Shown: positions 16,139 to 25,488, counted from the stretch's first letter. The stretch: DNA of 64,000 nt from Paraburkholderia terricola (GCF_900142195.1 NZ_FRAB01000030.1:1-64000); one strand, 5' to 3'. Numbers and translations: made by a program. Notes: generated by a model not told the origin, from the letters alone.

Positions 16139-17461
16139 ATGTCTATCAAGATTCGCAAACTCGATTCCAGCGCTCCCGACTTCCACAAGTCGCTGCATGC
16201 GGTGCTCGCGTTCGAGGCGAGCGAAGACGAAGCGATCGAGCGCTCGGTCGCGCAGATTCTGAACGACGTGAAGGCGCGCGGCGATGCCGCGGTGCTCGAG
16301 TACACGAACCGCTTCGACCGTCTCGAGGCGAACAGCGTCGACGCGCTCGAACTGCCGATGTCGGAACTGGAGGCCGCGCTCGAAAGTCTCGAACCCAAGC
16401 GCCGCGCCGCGCTCGAAGCGGCGGCGGCGCGCGTGCGCGGCTACCACGAGAAGCAGAAGATCGAATGCGGCAGCCATAGCTGGCAATACACGGAAGCCGA
16501 CGGCACCGTGCTCGGCCAGAAGATCACGCCGCTCGATCGCGCGGGTATTTATGTGCCGGGCGGCAAGGCGGCGTATCCGTCGTCGGTGCTGATGAACGCG
16601 ATTCCGGCGCGCGTGGCCGGCGTGCGCGAAATCGTCATGGTCGTGCCAACGCCGGATGGCGTGAAAAATCCGCTGGTGCTGGCGGCCGCGTTGCTGGGCG
16701 GCGTGGACCGCGTGTTCACGATCGGCGGCGCGCAGGCGGTCGGTGCATTGGCGTACGGCACGCAAACCATCCCCGCGGTGGACAAGATTTGCGGCCCCGG
16801 CAATGCCTATGTCGCGTCGGCCAAGCGCCGCGTGTTCGGCACGGTCGGCATCGACATGATTGCGGGGCCGTCGGAAATTCTCGTGCTGTGCGACGGCACC
16901 ACGGATCCGCGCTGGGTCGCGATGGACCTGTTCTCGCAAGCCGAGCACGACGAACTCGCGCAATCCATCCTGCTGTGTCCGGACGACGCGTTCATCGCCC
17001 GCGTGCACGAAGCGATCAACGAACTGCTGCCCACCATGCCGCGCCGCGATGTGATTCGCGCGTCGCTGGAAGGGCGCGGCGCGCTGGTCAAGGTGCGCGA
17101 TATGGCCGAAGCCTGCGCGATCGCCAACGACATCGCGCCGGAACACCTCGAAATCTCGGCGCTGGAGCCGCACCAGTGGGGCCAGTTGATCCGTCATGCC
17201 GGCGCGATCTTTCTCGGCCGCTACACGAGCGAAAGCCTCGGCGACTACTGCGCGGGTCCGAACCACGTGCTGCCTACCTCGCGTACCGCTCGGTTCTCGT
17301 CACCTTTGGGCGTCTATGATTTCTTCAAGCGCTCGAGCGTGATCGAGGTCAGCGCGGAAGGCGCGCAGACGCTCGGCGAGATCGCCGCGGAACTCGCTTA
17401 TGGCGAAGGCTTGCAGGCGCATGCTCGCAGCGCCGAATACCGGATGCGGCAAAACGGCTGA
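16139..17461 (+). CDS. hisD: HisD, histidinol dehydrogenase
   Basis: A 440-residue NAD-dependent enzyme for the last two steps of histidine synthesis. Diagnostic segments are YVPGGKAAYPSSVLMN, KICGPGNAYVASAKR, IAGPSEILVLCDG, SQAEHDE (zinc-binding Gln and His) and GRYTSESLGDYCAGPNHVLPT. The start lies 57 bases after hisG and has only a weak ribosome site. The length matches the family. Confidence 0.96.
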   Translation: MSIKIRKLDSSAPDFHKSLHAVLAFEASEDEAIERSVAQILNDVKARGDAAVLEYTNRFDRLEANSVDALELPMSELEAALESLEPKRRAALEAAAARVRGYHEKQKIECGSHSWQYTEADGTVLGQKITPLDRAGIYVPGGKAAYPSSVLMNAIPARVAGVREIVMVVPTPDGVKNPLVLAAALLGGVDRVFTIGGAQAVGALAYGTQTIPAVDKICGPGNAYVASAKRRVFGTVGIDMIAGPSEILVLCDGTTDPRWVAMDLFSQAEHDELAQSILLCPDDAFIARVHEAINELLPTMPRRDVIRASLEGRGALVKVRDMAEACAIANDIAPEHLEISALEPHQWGQLIRHAGAIFLGRYTSESLGDYCAGPNHVLPTSRTARFSSPLGVYDFFKRSSVIEVSAEGAQTLGEIAAELAYGEGLQAHARSAEYRMRQNG

Positions 17462-17494
17462 GCGCGGCTGAACCTCGCGAATCCGATAACGAGC

Positions 17495-17516
17495 GCGGGC
17501 ATCGAGTGATGCCCGC
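17495..17516. other. Perfect hairpin between hisD and hisC
   Basis: GCGGGCATC (17495-17503) and GATGCCCGC (17508-17516) form a 9-bp stem with a GAGT loop, 34 bases after the hisD stop. No T run follows, so termination by itself is unlikely. It could mark an RNA-processing or stability site within the his transcript. Confidence 0.6.
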
Positions 17517-17646
17517 TGACTTCGGCGACGGATTGCGTGCGGTTCTCCGCGTCTCCATTTCAATAACGACAACAGAGACCAACTGAGGCGGCAGCGTGCC
17601 GCCGATGCCAGTCCGGCGTTTGCCTCGCGGCCTGGTCCACTGACCT

Positions 17647-18717
17647 ATGACGACACCTCAAGACATCATTCGCCGCGACGTGCTCGCGATGACGAGCTAT
17701 CCGGTTCCGGACGCCACGGGCTACATCAAGCTCGACGCGATGGAAAATCCATTTCCGCTGCCGCCGGTGCTGGCCGCGCATCTCGGCGAGCACCTGGCCG
17801 GCGTCGCGCTGAACCGTTACCCGGCGCCGCGCCCGGAAGCGTTGATCGAGAAGATCAAGCGCGTGATGGGCGTGCCCGCTGGCTGCGACGTGCTGCTCGG
17901 CAACGGCTCGGACGAGATCATCAGCATGATCTCGGTCGCGTGCGCGAAGCCGGGCGCCAAGGTGCTCGCGCCGGTGCCCGGTTTCGTGATGTACCAGGTG
18001 TCGGCGAAGCTGGCGAATCTGGAATTCGTCGGCGTGCCGCTGCGGGCGGATTTCTCGCTCGATACCGAAGCGATGCTGGCGGCGATCGCCGAGCATGAGC
18101 CGACGGTCATCTATCTGGCATATCCGAACAACCCGACCGGTACGCTGTTCGACGACGCCGACATGGAGCGCATCATCGCCGCGGCCAACAAGAGCCTCGT
18201 GGTGATCGACGAGGCGTATCAGCCGTTCGCGCAGCAAAGCTGGCTGCCGCGCGCCGACGCGTTCGACAATGTCGTCGTGATGCGCACGGTGTCCAAGCTC
18301 GGGTTGGCCGGCATCCGGCTCGGCTATCTGGTCGGCAAGCCCGCCTGGCTGACCGAATTGGACAAGGTGCGTCCGCCCTACAACACCAATGTGTTGACGC
18401 AGGCCGCCGCAGACTTCCTGCTCGATCACGTCGACGTGCTGGACTCCCAGGCCGCGCAATTGCGCGAAGAACGCGCGAAACTCGCGCAGGCGGTGGCTCG
18501 GTTGCCCGGCGCCGAAGTGTTCCCGAGCGCCGGCAACTTCCTGCTGGTACGCGTGCCGGACGCGTCCGTTCTGTTCGAAACGCTGCTCACGGCACGGGTT
18601 TTGATCAAAAACGTGAGTAAAATGCATCCATTGCTGGCCAATTGCGTGCGTTTGACCGTGGGTTCGCCTCAGGAAAACGCGCAATTGCTCGCCGGGCTGA
18701 AACTCGTGCTGCACTGA
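17647..18717 (+). CDS. hisC: HisC, histidinol-phosphate aminotransferase
   Basis: A 356-residue PLP enzyme of fold type I. It has KLDAMENPFPLP and LNRYPAP at the N terminus, LGNGSDEII, the YPNNPTGTLF loop, VVIDEAYQPF and the PLP lysine in RTVSKLGLAGIRLGY (near residue 223). It transaminates imidazole-acetol phosphate. The ATG lies 185 bases after hisD in the same direction; the gap contains the hairpin at 17495-17516. Confidence 0.95.
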   Translation: MTTPQDIIRRDVLAMTSYPVPDATGYIKLDAMENPFPLPPVLAAHLGEHLAGVALNRYPAPRPEALIEKIKRVMGVPAGCDVLLGNGSDEIISMISVACAKPGAKVLAPVPGFVMYQVSAKLANLEFVGVPLRADFSLDTEAMLAAIAEHEPTVIYLAYPNNPTGTLFDDADMERIIAAANKSLVVIDEAYQPFAQQSWLPRADAFDNVVVMRTVSKLGLAGIRLGYLVGKPAWLTELDKVRPPYNTNVLTQAAADFLLDHVDVLDSQAAQLREERAKLAQAVARLPGAEVFPSAGNFLLVRVPDASVLFETLLTARVLIKNVSKMHPLLANCVRLTVGSPQENAQLLAGLKLVLH

Positions 18718-18800
18718 ATCGCGCACTGGCAAAGCGCGCCGCTCGCCGGTTTTCCCAACCCACACTACTATCGCTTTCTAGCTAGATTCGAGGAATTACC

Positions 18801-19388
18801 ATGCGCCTTGCGGAAGTCGTTCGCAACACCAGCGAAACGCAGATCCGTGTGAAGATCAATCTGGACGGCACCGGTCAGCAGAAGCTGGCCACCGGCGTGC
18901 CGTTTCTGGACCACATGCTCGACCAGATTGCGCGGCATGGTTTGTTCGATCTCGACATCGAAGCGCATGGCGATCTGCATATCGACGACCACCATACGGT
19001 CGAAGACACCGGCATCACCCTCGGCCAGGCCGTCGCGAAGGCGATCGGCGATCGCAAGGGCATCCGTCGCTATGGCCATTCGTATGTGCCGCTCGACGAA
19101 GCGCTGTCGCGCGTCGTGATCGATTTTTCCGGCCGTCCGGGCCTCGAATTTCATGTGCCGTTCACGCGTGCGCGCATCGGCACGTTCGACGTCGATCTCT
19201 CCATCGAATTTTTCCGCGGCTTCGTGAATCACGCCGGCGTTACGCTGCACATCGACAATCTGCGCGGCCTGAACGCTCATCATCAGATGGAAACGGTGTT
19301 CAAGGCGTTCGGGCGTGCATTGCGCATGGCCGTCGAACTGGACGAACGCGCGGCGGGGCAGATTCCGTCGACCAAGGGCAGCCTTTGA
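18801..19388 (+). CDS. hisB: HisB, imidazoleglycerol-phosphate dehydratase
   Basis: A 195-residue monofunctional dehydratase. The manganese-binding repeats HHTVEDTGI (near residue 72) and HHQMETVFKAFGRALR (near 160) are intact, as are TGVPFLDHML and DFSGRPGLEF. It lacks the histidinol-phosphatase domain that is fused in enteric bacteria, so that step must be encoded elsewhere. The ATG has GAGGAA at a good distance. Confidence 0.96.
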   Translation: MRLAEVVRNTSETQIRVKINLDGTGQQKLATGVPFLDHMLDQIARHGLFDLDIEAHGDLHIDDHHTVEDTGITLGQAVAKAIGDRKGIRRYGHSYVPLDEALSRVVIDFSGRPGLEFHVPFTRARIGTFDVDLSIEFFRGFVNHAGVTLHIDNLRGLNAHHQMETVFKAFGRALRMAVELDERAAGQIPSTKGSL

Positions 19389-19468
19389 GCGCTCGTTAGC
19401 CGGCTCATTTGCCGGCGAATTTACCAGGACCGGGCAAAGAGGGCGGGTTGCGCTTCCCCCGGTGTGCA

Positions 19469-20089
19469 ATGGACATTCTGAAGTCGTTTATTTCGCTGCT
19501 GGCGCTGATCAACCCGATCGGCGCCATTCCGTTCTTTATGAGCCTCACGGCGCATCAGGCAGACGCGGAGCGGCGCAGGACCATCCGGATCGCGGCGATC
19601 TCGGTGTTCTGCGTGATTGCGGTGACCACGCTGCTCGGACAGCAGATCATCAGTTTCTTCGGCATTTCGGTCGGTTCGCTGGAAGTGGGCGGCGGGATCA
19701 TCATGCTGCTGATGGCGATCAACATGCTCAACGCGCAGATCGGCAACAGCCGTTCGACGCCGGAAGAGCGCCACGAAGCCGAGCAGAAGGACAACATCGC
19801 GGTCGTGCCGCTGGCGATCCCGCTGTTGACCGGCCCCGGCGCGATCAGCACCACGATCATTTACGCGTCCGCCTCGGCGCATTGGTACGACCGGATCAGC
19901 CTCGTGGCGATCGGCGCGGTATTGGCGGCGATCTGCTTTTTTTCACTGCGCCTCGCCGAACCGATTGCCCGGTGGGTGGGTCGCACGGGCATCAACATCG
20001 GCACGCGGCTCATGGGTTTGATGTTGTCGGCGCTGGCGGTGGAATTCATCGTCGACGGATTGAAGGCATTGCTGCCTAACTTGAAATGA
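19469..20089 (+). CDS. MarC-family integral membrane protein
   Basis: A 206-residue protein with six predicted spans. LLALINPIGAIPFFMSLT near the start and VPLAIPLLTGPGAISTTIIYA in the middle are the two halves of the MarC/UPF0056 repeat. The function of the family is not settled; an early link to antibiotic resistance was withdrawn. It sits inside the his series, between hisB and hisH, and its stop overlaps the hisH ATG, so it is almost certainly co-transcribed with them. Confidence 0.9.
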   Translation: MDILKSFISLLALINPIGAIPFFMSLTAHQADAERRRTIRIAAISVFCVIAVTTLLGQQIISFFGISVGSLEVGGGIIMLLMAINMLNAQIGNSRSTPEERHEAEQKDNIAVVPLAIPLLTGPGAISTTIIYASASAHWYDRISLVAIGAVLAAICFFSLRLAEPIARWVGRTGINIGTRLMGLMLSALAVEFIVDGLKALLPNLK

Positions 20090-20727
20090 AAACTTCGATA
20101 GCGATTGTGGATTACGGAATGGGCAACCTGCGCTCGGTTGCGCAGGCATTGCGCAAGGCCGCGCCGGAAGCGGACGTGGCGATCGTCGACCAGCCCGAGG
20201 CGATCCGCTCGGCTGATCGCGTGGTGCTCCCCGGCCAGGGTGCGATGCCCGACTGCATGCGCAGTCTCGCTGAATCGGGCCTGCAGGAAGCGGTGGTGGA
20301 AGCGTCGCGCAGCAAGCCGCTGATGGGCGTGTGCGTCGGCGAGCAGATGCTGTTCGACTGGAGCGCCGAGGGCGATACGCCGGGCTTGGGCCTGTTGCCC
20401 GGCAAGGTGCTGCGTTTCGACCTGGAAGGCCAGGTGCAGGACGACGGCTCGCGCTTCAAGGTGCCGCAAATGGGCTGGAATCGCGTGCGTCAGGCGCATC
20501 CGCATCCGTTGTGGGACGGCGTCGCCGACAACGCATTCTTCTATTTCGTGCATAGCTATTACGTCGTGCCGGAGAATGCGGCCCATACCGTCGGAGAAAC
20601 GGTGTACGGTGTGCCCTTTACCTCCGCGGTGGCGCGGGATAACATCTTCGCGACCCAATTCCACCCGGAAAAGAGCGCTGAAACGGGGCTGCGCGTGTAT
20701 CGCAACTTCGTCCACTGGAATCCGTGA
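20086..20727 (+). CDS. hisH: HisH, glutaminase subunit of IGP synthase
   Basis: A 213-residue class I glutamine amidotransferase. It has IVDYGMGNLRSV at the start, the nucleophile Cys in GVCVGEQ (near residue 83), and the catalytic His-Glu pair in FHPEKS near the C terminus. It supplies ammonia to HisF for ring closure of imidazoleglycerol phosphate. The start overlaps the marC-like stop. Confidence 0.95.
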   Translation: MKTSIAIVDYGMGNLRSVAQALRKAAPEADVAIVDQPEAIRSADRVVLPGQGAMPDCMRSLAESGLQEAVVEASRSKPLMGVCVGEQMLFDWSAEGDTPGLGLLPGKVLRFDLEGQVQDDGSRFKVPQMGWNRVRQAHPHPLWDGVADNAFFYFVHSYYVVPENAAHTVGETVYGVPFTSAVARDNIFATQFHPEKSAETGLRVYRNFVHWNP

Positions 20728-20941
20728 GCGCCTTTCTTCATCGTGCTGCCATGTGCCGCAGCGCCACAAGTCGGGCGCGCGGTGCGCGCCCGAGCCGCGG
20801 CGACGCGAGTTTGCTTGCCCTTGCTGCTCCGCAAGGGCGCGCCGAGAGTTGTACTAAACTAGCGAGACGGCGTTCCGGCGGGCTGGCCCACCAGCCGCGG
20901 CCGCCGACCTTCAACCCCTTCCCAGACAACACCCGATTGCT

Positions 20942-21694
20942 ATGCTGCTGATTCCCGCCATCGACCTGAAAGACGGTCAGTGTGTACGCCTCAAACAAGG
21001 CGATATGGACCAGGCGACGATATTCTCCGAGGAACCGGCGGCAATGGCCCGGCATTGGGTCGACCGTGGGGCGCGCCGTCTGCACCTCGTCGACCTGAAT
21101 GGCGCGTTCGCCGGCAAGCCGAAGAATGAAGACGCGATCCGCGCGATCATCGAGGAAGTGGGTGGCGAGATTCCCGTCCAGCTGGGCGGCGGCATCCGCG
21201 ACCTGAACACGATCGAGCGCTATCTGGACGACGGTTTGTCGTACGTGATCATCGGCACGGCGGCGGTGAAGAATCCGGGCTTTCTGCAGGATGCCTGCAC
21301 GGCGTTCGGCGGTCATATCATCGTCGGGCTGGACGCGAAAGACGGCAAGGTCGCCACGGACGGCTGGAGCAAGCTGACCGGCCACGAAGTGGCCGATCTG
21401 GCGCGCAAGTTCGAGGATTACGGCTGCGAATCGATCATCTATACCGACATCGGTCGCGACGGCATGCTGCAAGGCATCAACATCGAAGCCACGGTACGCC
21501 TCGCGCGCGCGGTGAAAATTCCGGTGATCGCGAGCGGCGGTTTGTCGAATCTGACGGACATCGAGTCGCTGTGCGAAGTCGAGGACGAAGGTATCGAAGG
21601 CGTGATCTGCGGCCGGGCCATCTACTCGGGCGATCTCGATTTCGCCGCGGCGCAGACCCTCGCCGATCGGCTGCGCGAATCGGACGACGCTTGA
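20942..21694 (+). CDS. hisA: HisA, ProFAR isomerase
   Basis: A 250-residue TIM barrel with IPAIDLKDGQCVRLKQGD (catalytic Asp 8), LVDLNGAFAGKPKN, VQLGGGIRDL, YTDIGRDGM and ASGGLSNL. It isomerises the fourth intermediate of histidine synthesis and feeds HisF. A gap of 214 bases separates it from hisH; I see no gene there, only GC-rich DNA. Confidence 0.96.
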   Translation: MLLIPAIDLKDGQCVRLKQGDMDQATIFSEEPAAMARHWVDRGARRLHLVDLNGAFAGKPKNEDAIRAIIEEVGGEIPVQLGGGIRDLNTIERYLDDGLSYVIIGTAAVKNPGFLQDACTAFGGHIIVGLDAKDGKVATDGWSKLTGHEVADLARKFEDYGCESIIYTDIGRDGMLQGINIEATVRLARAVKIPVIASGGLSNLTDIESLCEVEDEGIEGVICGRAIYSGDLDFAAAQTLADRLRESDDA

Positions 21695-21907
21695 GTTTTT
21701 CCCAAGGCGCGCGTGAGGTACACCCCAAGCGCCGCAGTGGACTCAAAATCGGCGCGCAAGCGCACCGCGCGAAGGCGCGTCACGAAACCGCGTCATGCCG
21801 CATGCATGCGCTTTGCAGACCTCCGGCGCAACGCGGCCGGCCGCGCCGGCCCCCTGCCGCTCCCTGGCGAGCGGTCTCATCAGCGGTATTGGCAGAATTG
21901 CACGATC

Positions 21908-22681
21908 ATGGCTCTAGCTAAACGCATCATTCCCTGTCTCGACGTCACGGCTGGACGCGTGGTCAAGGGCGTCAATTTCGTCGAGTTGCGCGACGCCGGC
22001 GATCCGGTCGAAATCGCGCGCCGTTACGACGATCAAGGCGCCGACGAACTCACCTTCCTCGACATCACCGCGACTTCCGATCAACGCGATCTGATCCTGC
22101 CGATCATCGAGGCGGTCGCCTCGCAGGTGTTCATTCCGCTGACCGTCGGCGGCGGCGTGCGCGCCGTCGAAGACGTGCGGCGGCTGCTAAACGCGGGCGC
22201 CGACAAGATCAGCATGAACTCGTCGGCGGTGGCGAATCCACAGCTCGTCAAAGACGCCACCGACAAGTACGGTTCGCAATGCATCGTCGTCGCGATCGAC
22301 GCCAAGCGCGTCTCCGCCGAGGGCGAGCCGCCGCGCTGGGAAGTTTTCACGCACGGCGGGCGCAAGGCCACTGGCCTAGACGCGGTCGAATGGGCGCGCA
22401 AGATGGCGCAACTCGGCGCCGGCGAAATTCTTTTGACCAGCATGGACCGCGACGGCACCAAGAGCGGCTTCGACCTCGCGCTGACGCGCGCGGTGTCCGA
22501 TGCCGTGCCGGTTCCGGTGATCGCCTCGGGCGGCGTGGGCTCGTTGCAGCATCTGGCCGACGGCATCCGGGACGGTCATGCGGACGCGGTGCTGGCCGCG
22601 AGCATTTTTCACTACGGCGAGCACACCGTGGGCGAGGCCAAGCGCTTCATGGCCGATCAAGGCATTTCGGTGAGGTTGTGA
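21908..22681 (+). CDS. hisF: HisF, cyclase subunit of IGP synthase
   Basis: A 257-residue TIM barrel. It begins MALAKRIIPCLDVTAGRVVKG (catalytic Asp 12 region) and has FLDITATSDQRD, LTVGGGVRAVEDV, the second catalytic Asp in TSMDRDGTKSGFD and IASGGVGS. With HisH it makes imidazoleglycerol phosphate and AICAR. The frame remains open upstream to 21713, but those residues are Arg/Ala-rich and unlike the family, so the ATG at 21908 is chosen. The 213 bases between hisA and hisF hold no recognisable gene. Confidence 0.96.
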   Translation: MALAKRIIPCLDVTAGRVVKGVNFVELRDAGDPVEIARRYDDQGADELTFLDITATSDQRDLILPIIEAVASQVFIPLTVGGGVRAVEDVRRLLNAGADKISMNSSAVANPQLVKDATDKYGSQCIVVAIDAKRVSAEGEPPRWEVFTHGGRKATGLDAVEWARKMAQLGAGEILLTSMDRDGTKSGFDLALTRAVSDAVPVPVIASGGVGSLQHLADGIRDGHADAVLAASIFHYGEHTVGEAKRFMADQGISVRL

Positions 22682-22682
22682 C

Positions 22683-23093
22683 GTGGTGAATTCTTCGGCT
22701 GTTGAATGGCTCGACAAGGTCAGGTGGGACGCGAACGGCCTCGTGCCGGTGATCGCGCAGGAGGCGTCGACGAACGACGTGCTGATGTTCGCGTGGATGA
22801 ATCGCGAGGCATTGGCGAAAACCGTCGAAACCGGCCGCGCCGTGTATTTTTCGCGCTCGCGCCAGCGCCTGTGGTTCAAGGGCGAGGAGTCCGGCCACGT
22901 GCAGCATGTGCATGAAGTGCGGCTCGATTGCGACGAGGACGTCGTGCTGCTGAAAGTGGAGCAGGTGTCGGGCATTGCGTGCCACACCGGCCGCCACTCG
23001 TGCTTTTTCCAGAAATTCGAAGGCTCGGTGGACGACGGCGATTGGATCGCCGTCGATCCCGTGCTGAAAGACCCCGAACACATTTACAAATGA
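22683..23093 (+). CDS. hisI: HisI, phosphoribosyl-AMP cyclohydrolase
   Basis: A 136-residue zinc enzyme opening the purine ring in the third histidine step. It has WMNREALAKTVETGRAVYFSR, the metal-binding RLDCDEDVVLL and ACHTGRHSCFF. It is separate from HisE, unlike the fused enteric protein. Two GTG codons in tandem (22683 and 22686) are possible starts directly behind the hisF stop. Its stop overlaps the hisE ATG. Confidence 0.95.
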   Translation: MVNSSAVEWLDKVRWDANGLVPVIAQEASTNDVLMFAWMNREALAKTVETGRAVYFSRSRQRLWFKGEESGHVQHVHEVRLDCDEDVVLLKVEQVSGIACHTGRHSCFFQKFEGSVDDGDWIAVDPVLKDPEHIYK

Positions 23094-23473
23094 CGCACAC
23101 CACGCCAACCACGCCGTCCACGGCCGACACGCTGCTGCGCCTCGCGGCCATCATCGACAGCCGCAAGGGCGGCGATCCGGATGTCTCCTACGTGTCGCGC
23201 CTGTTCCACAAGGGCGACGACGCAGTGCTGAAGAAGATCGGTGAGGAAGCCACCGAAGTCGTGCTGGCCGCCAAGGACGCGCGTCACGGCGGCGCGCCGA
23301 AGGCGCTGGTCGGCGAGGTCGCGGATCTGTGGTTCCATTGCCTCGTGATGCTGTCGCATTTCGATCTAAGTCCTGCGGACGTGCTTGCCGAGCTGGAGCG
23401 TCGCGAAGGTCTGTCGGGCATCGAGGAAAAGGCGCTGCGCAAGACCCGCGAGCGGGAGCAGAACGGCGACTGA
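23090..23473 (+). CDS. hisE: HisE, phosphoribosyl-ATP pyrophosphatase
   Basis: A 127-residue MazG-fold enzyme removing pyrophosphate in the second histidine step. Metal-binding residues are in KIGEEATEVVLAAKD and EVADLWFHCLVML. The Thr/Pro-rich N-terminal ten residues are poorly conserved in the family. The start overlaps the hisI stop (ATGA). Confidence 0.95.
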   Translation: MTHTTPTTPSTADTLLRLAAIIDSRKGGDPDVSYVSRLFHKGDDAVLKKIGEEATEVVLAAKDARHGGAPKALVGEVADLWFHCLVMLSHFDLSPADVLAELERREGLSGIEEKALRKTREREQNGD

Positions 23474-23568
23474 TTGTTCCCAATCTGGCCGCCATGCCCT
23501 TGACGTGGCGAGCACCCGCGCCCACATTGGACTGAACGCATTGATCGCATCCTCGGGAGGACGCAAGC

Positions 23569-23964
23569 ATGGAACAGTCGCAAGAAAGCTATCCGCCGCC
23601 GGTCTACCGCAACGCCTTGGAGCCGGAGCGCGAACGCAGCCTGCGCACGCTCACGCACGTGCTGTACGCGCTGTACGCCGTGCACTGGCTGACGGGCGGC
23701 CTGACGATCGTGATCGCGATCATCATCAACTACGTGAAGCGTTCCGACGCGGCGGGTACCCCCTACGAAGCCCATTTTGACTGGCAGATCCGTTCGTTCT
23801 GGATGTGCCTGCTGGGCTATGTGATCGGAGGCTTGCTGCTGTTCGTCGTGATCGGGATTCCAGTTCTTTGGGCCGTCAGCATCTGGATGTTGTACCGTAT
23901 TATCAAGGGCTGGCTGTATCTGTACGATAACAAGCCGCTCCTGAATCCGCGTGCGTGGTTCTGA
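23569..23964 (+). CDS. Small membrane protein, DUF4870-like
   Basis: A 131-residue protein with a soluble N-terminal 25 residues and three hydrophobic spans: LTHVLYALYAVHWLTGG into VIAIIIN, FWMCLLGYVIGGLLLFVVIG, and VLWAVSIWMLYRIIKGW. The pattern fits the DUF4870 family of unknown function. It has an excellent ribosome site (GGGAGG) and lies 95 bases after hisE in the same direction, followed by hinT. Confidence 0.75.
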   Translation: MEQSQESYPPPVYRNALEPERERSLRTLTHVLYALYAVHWLTGGLTIVIAIIINYVKRSDAAGTPYEAHFDWQIRSFWMCLLGYVIGGLLLFVVIGIPVLWAVSIWMLYRIIKGWLYLYDNKPLLNPRAWF

Positions 23965-24059
23965 GTTCGTCCGATCATTACCGGGTCGGCTTTAGCCGCG
24001 CCGCTTGGCGTCACGTCATGTCACGCTTCGCGCTCTAGCCATACTGCGTCAGGAATACG

Positions 24060-24425
24060 ATGAGCCACGACCCGAACTGCCTTTTCTGCAAGATCGCCGC
24101 CGGCGAGATTCCGTCCACCAAAGTGCATGAAGACGACGAGTTTCTCGCCTTCCGCGACATCCGTCCGGCGGCGGAGATCCATGTGCTGGTGATTCCGCGC
24201 AAGCACATCGCCACGCTGTCGAATTGCACTGAAAGCGATGTCCCGCTGCTTGGTAAAATGCTTGTTTTGGCGGCGCGTCTCGCCGACCAGCTCGGCGTAG
24301 CGTATACCGGTGGCGAAACCGGTTTTCGCACGGTAATCAATACCGGTCCGGGCGGCGGGCAGGAGGTGTACCACTTGCACGCGCATATTCTCGCGGGGCC
24401 GCGCCCGTGGAAACGGATGGGCTGA
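24060..24425 (+). CDS. HIT-family nucleotide hydrolase, HinT-like
   Basis: A 121-residue protein with the histidine triad HLHAHIL near residues 105-111 and the N-terminal CLFCKIAAGEIPSTKVHEDD. Such proteins hydrolyse purine nucleoside phosphoramidates. The Cys pair CLFC near the start is common in this branch. It follows the his genes directly, a placement also seen in other beta-proteobacteria. Its ribosome site is AGGAATACG. Confidence 0.92.
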   Translation: MSHDPNCLFCKIAAGEIPSTKVHEDDEFLAFRDIRPAAEIHVLVIPRKHIATLSNCTESDVPLLGKMLVLAARLADQLGVAYTGGETGFRTVINTGPGGGQEVYHLHAHILAGPRPWKRMG

Positions 24426-24674
24426 GGCTTCACGACAAGGCGCGCCGCGAGTTTTGGTGGTCCACAATAGTGCGGCTGTTGTTTTCGTCGCTGTTTTTTG
24501 CGCGTTGTAACGGCGCCGACGCGATCGTCCGGTCACAATGACATACCGCGTCGTGGGTTGCAGTCGCAGAGTCCGCGGTAACGTATAGATGAAGCGTACG
24601 CGCTTCGGTTCACGCCGTAAGGCGCATGAGTTTCGCCGCATCGGAATGCGGTGTCGGGGTTAAGGAGAGTAGTC

Positions 24675-24914
24675 ATGGGTTCGTTGAGCATTTGGCATTG
24701 GTTGATCGTGTTGTTGATCGTGGCGCTCGTGTTCGGCACGAAGAAGCTGCGCAATATCGGCGCCGATCTGGGTGGCGCGGTGAAGGGCTTCAAGGAAGGT
24801 GTGAAGGAAGCGGAAACGCCGGCGGGCGACGCGCAGCAGCGCGAACTGCCGCGCAACGGCGCAGTGGACGTGGATGCGAAGGAAAAGACGCCGCACTCCG
24901 GCGATTACCGCTGA
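24675..24914 (+). CDS. tatA: TatA, twin-arginine translocase pore subunit
   Basis: A 79-residue protein with one short N-terminal span (IWHWLIVLLIVALVFG), the hinge TKKLRNIG and an amphipathic helix ADLGGAVKGFKEGVKE, followed by a polar tail. TatA oligomers form the translocation path for folded proteins. The ATG follows AAGGAGAG. It heads a tatABC cluster and is separated from hinT by 249 bases with no visible gene. Confidence 0.95.
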   Translation: MGSLSIWHWLIVLLIVALVFGTKKLRNIGADLGGAVKGFKEGVKEAETPAGDAQQRELPRNGAVDVDAKEKTPHSGDYR

Positions 24915-24966
24915 GCCGCGGCTTGATCGCGTGGCTTAACCGCGTTATTCACGGACATTCCACTTC

Positions 24967-25488
24967 ATGCTGGACCTCGGTCTAACCAAGATGGCGCTGA
25001 TCGGCGTCGTCGCGCTGGTCGTACTCGGGCCTGAGCGCCTGCCACGCGTCGCCCGCACGGCCGGCGCGTTGTTCGGCCGCGCACAGCGGTATATCAACGA
25101 CGTCAAGTCGGAGGTCACGCGCGAGATCGAACTCGACGAATTGCGTCGCATGAAGAGCGAATTTGAAACCGCCGCGACCAACGTCGAAACCTCCGTTCAA
25201 GACAATCTGCGCAAACACGAGACCGAATTGAACGACGCGTGGAACAGCGGCGCGCCGGTGTCGCCGAGCATTGCGGGCGGTGCGCTGGAAGGTGACGTAG
25301 GCGCTTCGTCGTGGCAGACCAGCACGCCGTCAGCGGCGCCCAGGCGCAAGAACTGGCGCGTCAAGCAGGCGGCCATGCCGGCCTGGTACAAGCGCGCCAC
25401 CACGCGCCGCACGCGCGTGCAATCGGGGGCGGCGCGCGTGGCGCGGCATACGCCGGCCGCCATGCGTCGTCCGACGCGCTTTTTCTGA
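24967..25488 (+). CDS. tatB: TatB, twin-arginine translocase receptor subunit
   Basis: A 173-residue protein with the TatB N terminus MLDLGLTKMALIGVVALVVLGPERLPRVART in two pieces: a membrane helix and the conserved GPERLP turn. An amphipathic charged region (residues 30-80) follows, and a long basic tail. With TatC it recognises RR signal peptides. Spacing to tatC is 34 bases. Confidence 0.94.
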   Translation: MLDLGLTKMALIGVVALVVLGPERLPRVARTAGALFGRAQRYINDVKSEVTREIELDELRRMKSEFETAATNVETSVQDNLRKHETELNDAWNSGAPVSPSIAGGALEGDVGASSWQTSTPSAAPRRKNWRVKQAAMPAWYKRATTRRTRVQSGAARVARHTPAAMRRPTRFF

